DNA of 25,161 nucleotides from the NCBI GenBank assembly GCA_031282565.1, contig JAITDL010000084.1:1-25161 (forward strand). Direction: 5' to 3'. The stretch comes from Puniceicoccales bacterium. GTDB lineage: Bacteria; Verrucomicrobiota; Verrucomicrobiia; Opitutales; JAIRLM01. Position numbers and translations under genes: made by a program. Numbering within the stretch: the stretch's first letter is position 1; every line of letters starts with the position of its first letter. The notes under the pieces were generated by a model. The model ran no database searches. It saw only the letters and a program-made list of their open reading frames with translations, and was not told where the DNA came from. Below, piece by piece: positions 22,130-25,161 of the stretch.

Positions 22130-22699
22130 ATGAAAAAGTCCGATTTGCAGTGCTACTACGATGATGTTGTTCGCAAGAAACTTTGCGAAAAGTATGGCTA
22201 CGGCAACGTGCACGTCGTCCCGAAGTTGGAGAAAATTTCCATTAATTCGGCCATTGGCGCCGATGCGGAAAAGTCTGTGGCCGAGGAAGTTGTGAAGGAA
22301 ATTGCCATGCTCGCAGGGCAGAAGCCGATAGTTGTCCGTGCAAGAAAAAGCATATCGAACTTCAAACTTCGTGCCGGCATGCCAAATGGCGTAAAGGTGA
22401 CGCTGCGAGGTAGTTTGATGTATCATTTTTTCTGTAGACTGGTGAAGGTTGCGCTGCCGATGATCCGCGATTTCCGTGGATTGGCTCCGCGCTTCGATGG
22501 CCGCGGAAATTATACGCTTGGCATTCGGGATCATAGCATTTTTCCGGAAATTAGCATTGACCGCGAACGGCGGGCGATTGGGATGGACATCACATTTGTG
22601 ACGACTGCGGAAACAGACGGTGAGGGGCGTGACCTGCTGGAGCTCATGGGTATGCCGTTTGTGAAGAGGCAGAGTGCGGCCGTTCCCTGTGCGGCGTGA
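22130..22699 (+). CDS. rplE: 50S ribosomal protein L5
   Basis: L5 binds 5S rRNA in the central protuberance and contacts P-site tRNA. From ATG 22130 the product is 189 residues. Motifs include KISINSAIGADAE (the usual KIVVNxGVGxA), GQKPIVVRARKSISNFKLRAGMPNGVKVTLRG and RDFRGLAPRFDGRGNYTLGIRDHSIFPEI. MDITFVTTAETDGEGRDLLELMGMPF closes it. A TTG at 22115 is in frame but would add five atypical residues. GGTGG lies six to ten bases before ATG 22130. It is separated from rplX by an unusually wide 113-base spacer. Confidence 0.98.
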   Translation: MKKSDLQCYYDDVVRKKLCEKYGYGNVHVVPKLEKISINSAIGADAEKSVAEEVVKEIAMLAGQKPIVVRARKSISNFKLRAGMPNGVKVTLRGSLMYHFFCRLVKVALPMIRDFRGLAPRFDGRGNYTLGIRDHSIFPEISIDRERRAIGMDITFVTTAETDGEGRDLLELMGMPFVKRQSAAVPCAA

Positions 22700-22723
22700 T
22701 TTTGGCAGTGGAGCTTGTGTTAT

Positions 22724-23029
22724 ATGGCAAAAAAATCATCCATAGCGAGAAATGTGAAGCGCATGCGGTTCGTTGAAAAATTTGCCGGCGCCAGGGCCGA
22801 GCTGAAGCGTACGCTCGCCGATCCAAAAACGAGTGACGAAGAGTTCTTTGCGGCGCAGCGGAAATTGTCGCGGCTTCCGAGGAATTCGTCGCCGGTCAGG
22901 GTGCGCAATCGCTGTTCCATTACGGGAAGGCCGCGCGCGTTCCACCGCCGTTTCGGTGTGTCGCGACTTGTTCTGCGCGAACTGGTTGCTTCTGGGGCTA
23001 TGCCTGGCGTAGTTAAAAGCTCTTGGTAG
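22724..23029 (+). CDS. rpsN: 30S ribosomal protein S14, long zinc-independent form
   Basis: S14 completes the 30S head. The product is 101 residues and starts MAKKSSIARNVKRMRFVEKF. It ends RNRCSITGRPRAFHRRFGVSRLVLRELVASGAMPGVVKSSW. Only one cysteine is present in the region where the short zinc-ribbon S14 carries CxxC pairs, so this is the C-minus (zinc-free) type. The internal insert typical of the long form (about residues 30-55) is present. ATG 22724 is preferred to an upstream in-frame TTG at 22715. GTGGAG is about 10 bases upstream. Confidence 0.97.
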   Translation: MAKKSSIARNVKRMRFVEKFAGARAELKRTLADPKTSDEEFFAAQRKLSRLPRNSSPVRVRNRCSITGRPRAFHRRFGVSRLVLRELVASGAMPGVVKSSW

Positions 23030-23051
23030 CAAGCTAATTGGGAATGACATA

Positions 23052-23441
23052 ATGGATATGATAGGAGATTTTTTAACCGTCATACGCAACGCGGTCGCGG
23101 CCAAGCTTCAATCGTTTGAGGTGGCCAGTTCGCGCCTGCGGATGGAAATTTTGCGCATAATGAAAAACGCTGGCTATATCAGTGCCTACGAGGAGGTTAG
23201 CGGTAAAGATGGTAGGAAAACCATACGAGTTGAGTTGCGCTACGTCGATGGGCAGTCTCCGATCAGGTCAATAGGTCGCCGCAGCAAGCCAGGTAGACGC
23301 ACATATTCGAGCGCCAGGGATTTACCACGTGCGCTTGGCGGACTCGGCATCGCCATCGTTTCCACGTCGAAGGGGCTCATGCGCGATTCTGAGGCGCGCC
23401 GCAAAAATGTTGGTGGCGAAGTGCTTTGCGAAATTTGGTAG
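23052..23441 (+). CDS. rpsH: 30S ribosomal protein S8
   Basis: S8 organises the central domain of 16S rRNA, and in E. coli it also represses the spc operon by binding the rplE region. The 129-residue product starts MDMIGDFLTVIRNA and has MKNAGYISAYEEV. It ends with the conserved RALGGLGIAIVSTSKGLMRDSEARRKNVGGEVLCEIW. The N-terminal motif lacks the usual Asp-Pro-Ile-Ala spelling but the pattern fits. GGGA about eight bases upstream is a weak ribosome binding site. Confidence 0.98.
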   Translation: MDMIGDFLTVIRNAVAAKLQSFEVASSRLRMEILRIMKNAGYISAYEEVSGKDGRKTIRVELRYVDGQSPIRSIGRRSKPGRRTYSSARDLPRALGGLGIAIVSTSKGLMRDSEARRKNVGGEVLCEIW

Positions 23442-23458
23442 GGGAGACCTGTGGTGAA

Positions 23459-23998
23459 ATGAGTAGGGCTGAAAAAACACCAATTCCTGTTCCGCAGGGG
23501 GTTGCGGTAGTCATTGATGGCGTGTCGGTTTCGGTGTCTGGGCCGAAGGGGAAATTGGAGCAGACGTTCAACGGTGACGTCGCAATTTCCATGGACGGGT
23601 CGAATTTGTCCGTGAAACCGGCAAATGGGTCGCGGCAGGCGCTGGCAATGGTTGGAACCGTGAAAGCCATCATCCGCAACATGATAGCCGGAGTCGTTAC
23701 GCCGTTCTCGAAGCAGATTGAGATTGCCGGCGTAGGATTTAAGGCCGTGCTAAGGGGTGCAAATTTATTGGAACTTGCTCTTGGTAGGTCACATCCGATT
23801 TCATACGAGATTCCGAGCGGCGTTGCAGTTGTGGTCGTTGATGGCGTGAAGTTGACGGTGACTGGCGTTGATAGGCAAAAGGTTGGACAGGTTGCCGCCG
23901 ACATCTTTTCATTCTTCCCAATGGAGCCCTACAAGGGGAAGGGCGTCAGAATCGTTGGTAAGTTCGTGCGGCGCAAGGAAGGAAAGAAGGCTGCGTAG
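23459..23998 (+). CDS. rplF: 50S ribosomal protein L6
   Basis: L6 sits near the sarcin-ricin loop and the factor-binding site. From ATG 23459 the product is 179 residues, the usual length. It starts SRAEKTPIPVPQGVAVVIDG and continues VSVSGPKGKLEQTFN. The second domain contains LELALGRSHPISYEIPSGV, followed by VTGVDRQKVGQVAADIFSFFPMEPYKGKGVRI. A non-ATG start at 23426, overlapping rpsH, is possible in frame but gives an atypical N-terminus. rplR follows after 12 bases. Confidence 0.98.
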   Translation: MSRAEKTPIPVPQGVAVVIDGVSVSVSGPKGKLEQTFNGDVAISMDGSNLSVKPANGSRQALAMVGTVKAIIRNMIAGVVTPFSKQIEIAGVGFKAVLRGANLLELALGRSHPISYEIPSGVAVVVVDGVKLTVTGVDRQKVGQVAADIFSFFPMEPYKGKGVRIVGKFVRRKEGKKAA

Positions 23999-24010
23999 GC
24001 GGGTTGAATC

Positions 24011-24379
24011 ATGGATCCAGTTCGTAAAAATGTTTTGGCGCGCAAGCGTCGCTGGCGTGTTAGGTCGCGGGTTTGCGGAACTTCCGAGCGGCCTCGTCTG
24101 AGCATATGCTTCTCCAACAAGCACGTGTATGCGCAGTGCATCGACGATGAACGTGCAGTTACGCTGGTTGCCGTTTCGTCGCTGTCGCATGATTTCAATG
24201 GCTGTGCGGAACAACCTAGGGCAAATGTCTCCGGCGCGAAGGCAATTGGAAAGATTTTTGCCGCAAAAGCGGTGGCAGCAGGAATAAGTTGCGTTGCGTT
24301 CGATCGCGGGCCAAGGCGCTACCATGGTTGTGTGGCGGCGTTTGCAGATGCGGCGCGCGAAGGGGGATTGAGGTTCTAG
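24011..24379 (+). CDS. rplR: 50S ribosomal protein L18
   Basis: L18 binds 5S rRNA with L5. The 122-residue product has the basic N-terminus RKNVLARKRRWRVRSRVCGTSERPRLSICFSNKHVYAQCIDD. The GKIFAAKAVAAGISCVAFDRGPRRYHGCVAAFADAAREGGLRF C-terminus follows. The usual DRGGxxYHGRVxALADAAREAGL is spelt DRGPRRYHGCVAAFADAAREGGL. The family's length and order are normal. rpsE begins three bases after its stop. Confidence 0.98.
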   Translation: MDPVRKNVLARKRRWRVRSRVCGTSERPRLSICFSNKHVYAQCIDDERAVTLVAVSSLSHDFNGCAEQPRANVSGAKAIGKIFAAKAVAAGISCVAFDRGPRRYHGCVAAFADAAREGGLRF

Positions 24380-24382
24380 AAC

Positions 24383-24940
24383 ATGGATACGGTGGCGAGG
24401 AGACGTTTTTCGCGGGACAATAGGCCGTCAGCGCAGCATGGTGGCGGTGATAAGCTGGAGCAACAGGCTCTGGAGGAGAAAGTTGTCCACATTGGCAGGT
24501 GTTCAAAGGTCGTCAAGGGCGGGCGTCGGTTTAGCTTTTCCGCGCTCGTTGTCGTCGGCGACAGAAAGGGCAGGATAGGGTTTGGCACGGGAAGGGCCAG
24601 GGAGGTTCCGGAGGCTGTCAGAAAGGCCACTGAGCGCGCCAGGAGGGACTTGTACAGTTTTGAACTATCCGGCGGCACCATACCGCACCAGGTCATTGGG
24701 ATTGCTGACGGTGGGCATATTTTGCTGAGGCCGGCTTCGGCGGGGACTGGCATAGTTGCCGGAGGTGTTGTGCGGTCGATACTTGAACTCGGCGGAGTTA
24801 CCGATGCTCTGTCTAAATCGATGCGCTCCAGCAATCCGCACGCTTCGGTTAGAGCGACGTTTTCTGCGCTGAAACAGCTTAGGAGTCGGGACACAATTCG
24901 CATGCAGCGCGGCATTGCCGTTTCGTCGGTGTCCGAATAG
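24383..24940 (+). CDS. rpsE: 30S ribosomal protein S5
   Basis: S5 takes part in decoding accuracy and the mRNA entry site. The 185-residue product has a basic extension of about 30 residues. The S5 double-stranded RNA-like domain follows: KVVKGGRRFSFSALVVVGDRKGRIGFGTGRAREVPEAVRKA. The C-terminal domain has LLRPASAGTGIVAGGVVRSILELGGVTDALSKSMRSSNPHASVRAT. The KGGRRF loop, where spectinomycin resistance changes occur in other bacteria, is unaltered. The ATG lies three bases after the rplR stop. rplO follows after 21 bases with no rpmD between. Confidence 0.98.
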   Translation: MDTVARRRFSRDNRPSAQHGGGDKLEQQALEEKVVHIGRCSKVVKGGRRFSFSALVVVGDRKGRIGFGTGRAREVPEAVRKATERARRDLYSFELSGGTIPHQVIGIADGGHILLRPASAGTGIVAGGVVRSILELGGVTDALSKSMRSSNPHASVRATFSALKQLRSRDTIRMQRGIAVSSVSE

Positions 24941-24961
24941 GTTCATGGGGAAGAAGTTATC

Positions 24962-25161
24962 ATGAAATTGCACAGCTTGCCATCCTCGTGTAATCGGAGG
25001 AAAACTCGCCGCGGCCGCGGAGAAAGTTCCGGTCTTGGGAAGACTTCCGGTCGCGGAAGTAAGGGGGCGCGGTCACGTGCTGGATATCACGTGTCACCTG
25101 TGACTTCCGGAATTCCGTGGTATCGCAAATTGCCAATCCGCGGGTTCACGCGTCCGTCGAG
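24962..25161 (+). CDS. rplO: 50S ribosomal protein L15, N-terminal part (cut by window end)
   Basis: The last 200 bases open with an ATG preceded by GGGGAAG about eight bases upstream. They encode 66 residues before the window ends. The protein begins MKLHSLPSSCNRRKTRRGRGESSGLGKTSGRGSKGARSRAG, which fits the L15 N-terminus (GRGxGSGLGKTSGRGHKGQKSR). WYRKLPIRGFTR follows in the place of PLYRRLPKRGF. L15 is a late 50S assembly protein and here stands directly after rpsE. The C-terminal half lies outside. Confidence 0.96.
   Translation, partial: MKLHSLPSSCNRRKTRRGRGESSGLGKTSGRGSKGARSRAGYHVSPVTSGIPWYRKLPIRGFTRPS

Noticed and set aside
1..25161. CRISPR arrays, insertion sequences, prophage or integrase sites
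   Set aside because: No regularly spaced repeats, transposase-like frames, terminal inverted repeats or attachment-site duplications next to either tRNA were seen.

Overview
The window is one long, fully co-oriented (+ strand) block of core information-processing genes: the rpl/rpoBC, str, S10 and spc ribosomal operons joined end to end. The only things left of it are the 3' tail of a radC-like gene and an intergenic stretch with at most one tiny ORF. I see no insertion sequence, prophage, CRISPR array, rRNA or toxin-like gene. Base composition looks moderate (near or slightly above half GC, judged by eye), with NTG starts and a mixture of strong and weak Shine-Dalgarno sites.

Layout. 1-119: end of radC. 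120-613: mostly non-coding, with a perfect hairpin and a possible 58-residue membrane ORF. 614-2100: tRNA-Thr(GGT), tuf, tRNA-Trp(CCA). 2131-5118: secE, nusG, rplK, rplA, rplJ, rplL. 5143-5175: a terminator-like attenuator. 5209-13166: rpoB, rpoC. 13224-13252: a candidate promoter. 13294-16341: rpsL, rpsG, fusA. 16385-20477: rpsJ, rplC, rplD, rplW, rplB, rpsS, rplV, rpsC. 20514-21402: rplP, rpmC, rpsQ. 21415-25161: rplN, rplX, rplE, rpsN, rpsH, rplF, rplR, rpsE and the start of rplO. Many genes are separated by fewer than 30 bases or overlap by 1-4 bases, so translation is probably coupled.

Organism. The order trnT-tuf-trnW-secE-nusG-rplKAJL-rpoBC, with tuf absent from behind fusA, is the one I know from Chlamydiae and relatives. 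The EF-Tu effector loop has a form I recall from Planctomycetes and Verrucomicrobia rather than the usual RGITI form. S14 is the long zinc-free type, rpmD (L30) is absent between rpsE and rplO, and RpoC carries an SI3-like insertion. Together these suggest a member of the PVC superphylum, most likely Verrucomicrobiota. This is inference from motifs and gene order, not a database match.

Function. The genes supply EF-Tu and EF-G, the beta and beta' subunits of RNA polymerase, NusG, the SecE translocase subunit and 25 ribosomal proteins, so the block couples transcription, translation and secretion capacity. I do not find an undescribed multigene system here. The best leads are inside conserved genes. 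The second zinc site of RpoC has lost all four cysteines, EF-Tu switch I is non-canonical, and the RNA polymerase rifampicin pocket carries natural substitutions. Terminator-like hairpins at three junctions (tuf/trnW, rplL/rpoB, rplX/rplE) may tune expression inside the superoperon.
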